Below, in pieces: positions 63,982-64,000 of a stretch of 64,000 nucleotides of DNA (the first letter of the stretch is position 1; each line of letters opens with the position of its first letter). This DNA comes from Alcanivorax borkumensis SK2 (GTDB lineage Bacteria > Pseudomonadota > Gammaproteobacteria > Pseudomonadales > Alcanivoracaceae). Location of the stretch: contig NC_008260.1 in NCBI RefSeq assembly GCF_000009365.1, positions 3,009,001 to 3,073,000 of the forward strand. Reading direction: 5' to 3'. A program made the translations under genes and the position numbers. The notes under the pieces were generated by a model. It saw only the letters and a program-made list of their open reading frames with translations, searched no databases and was not told the origin of the DNA.

Positions 63982-64000
63982 ATGAGTAATAGAGCCACAG
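63982..64000 (+). CDS. Start of a plus-strand gene, possibly the integron integrase (3' end outside window)
   Basis: ATG 63982 with AAGGAG eight bases upstream begins MSNRAT before the window ends. Only six codons are visible, so the identity rests on position: an integrase gene is expected divergent from the cassettes, 200-300 bp beyond attI. Nothing in the residues contradicts or proves it. Confidence 0.4.

Noticed and set aside
1..64000. CRISPR arrays, rRNA or tRNA genes
   Set aside because: Reading by eye found no regularly spaced direct repeats and no recognisable cloverleaf or rRNA segments; a dedicated tRNA scan was not possible here.

Overview
The window looks like chromosomal DNA of a marine, hydrocarbon-degrading gammaproteobacterium, most likely Alcanivorax or a close relative. 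The strongest pointer is a complete alkane-oxidation cluster, alkS divergent from alkB-alkG-alkH-alkJ. It sits among housekeeping genes in gammaproteobacterial order (yggT-proC-yggS divergent from pilT-pilU, pstSCAB-phoU, uvrD). The assignment rests on gene content and order, not on a database search.

Layout. 1-8.8 kb: end of an outer-membrane barrel protein, then an acyl-CoA dehydrogenase, an OsmC-like protein, a lipase-like hydrolase, HMG-CoA lyase, a GAF-PAS-GGDEF diguanylate cyclase, and yggT-proC-yggS. 8.9-15 kb: pilT-pilU, slyX, a Gdt1-type transporter behind what reads as a yybP-ykoY manganese riboswitch, yaeQ, an HdeD-like protein and an unknown exported protein. 15-23.8 kb: arsenic operon arsR-arsC-acr3-arsH, then phosphate operon pstS-pstC-pstA-pstB-phoU, all on the minus strand. 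23.8-37.2 kb: TRAP transporter genes, a thioesterase, uvrD, a GGDEF-EAL protein, two poorly characterised genes and a large MscS channel. 37.9-51.3 kb: an epoxide hydrolase-SDR fusion, a MerR regulator, a 4HBT thioesterase, a phospholipase D-family protein, two secreted hydrolases, a periplasmic-type DNA ligase, MsrAB, a YedI-like protein and an NhaC-type antiporter.

51.4-59.2 kb is the alk cluster. AlkB hydroxylates n-alkanes with electrons from the two-domain rubredoxin AlkG. AlkJ oxidises the alcohol and AlkH the aldehyde, giving fatty acids for beta-oxidation. AlkS, a MalT/LuxR-type protein, is the expected activator.

59.3-64 kb is the most unusual part. It has the architecture of the first few cassettes of a chromosomal integron, read on the minus strand. 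Five or six short AT-rich genes are each followed by an attC-like site in which the gene's stop codon lies inside the R'' box. The cassettes encode an unknown protein, a Thg1-like 3'-5' nucleotidyltransferase, a SIR2-like protein, an MltR-like protein and a SUKH (SMI1/KNR4) protein. One attC is split by a 224-bp miniature IS3-family remnant with a 4-bp target duplication. At the right edge there is an attI-like site with direct repeats, and a plus-strand start codon with a strong ribosome-binding site, placed where the integrase gene should begin. SIR2 and Thg1-like proteins side by side in mobile cassettes are the best candidate here for an undescribed, possibly defensive, function.
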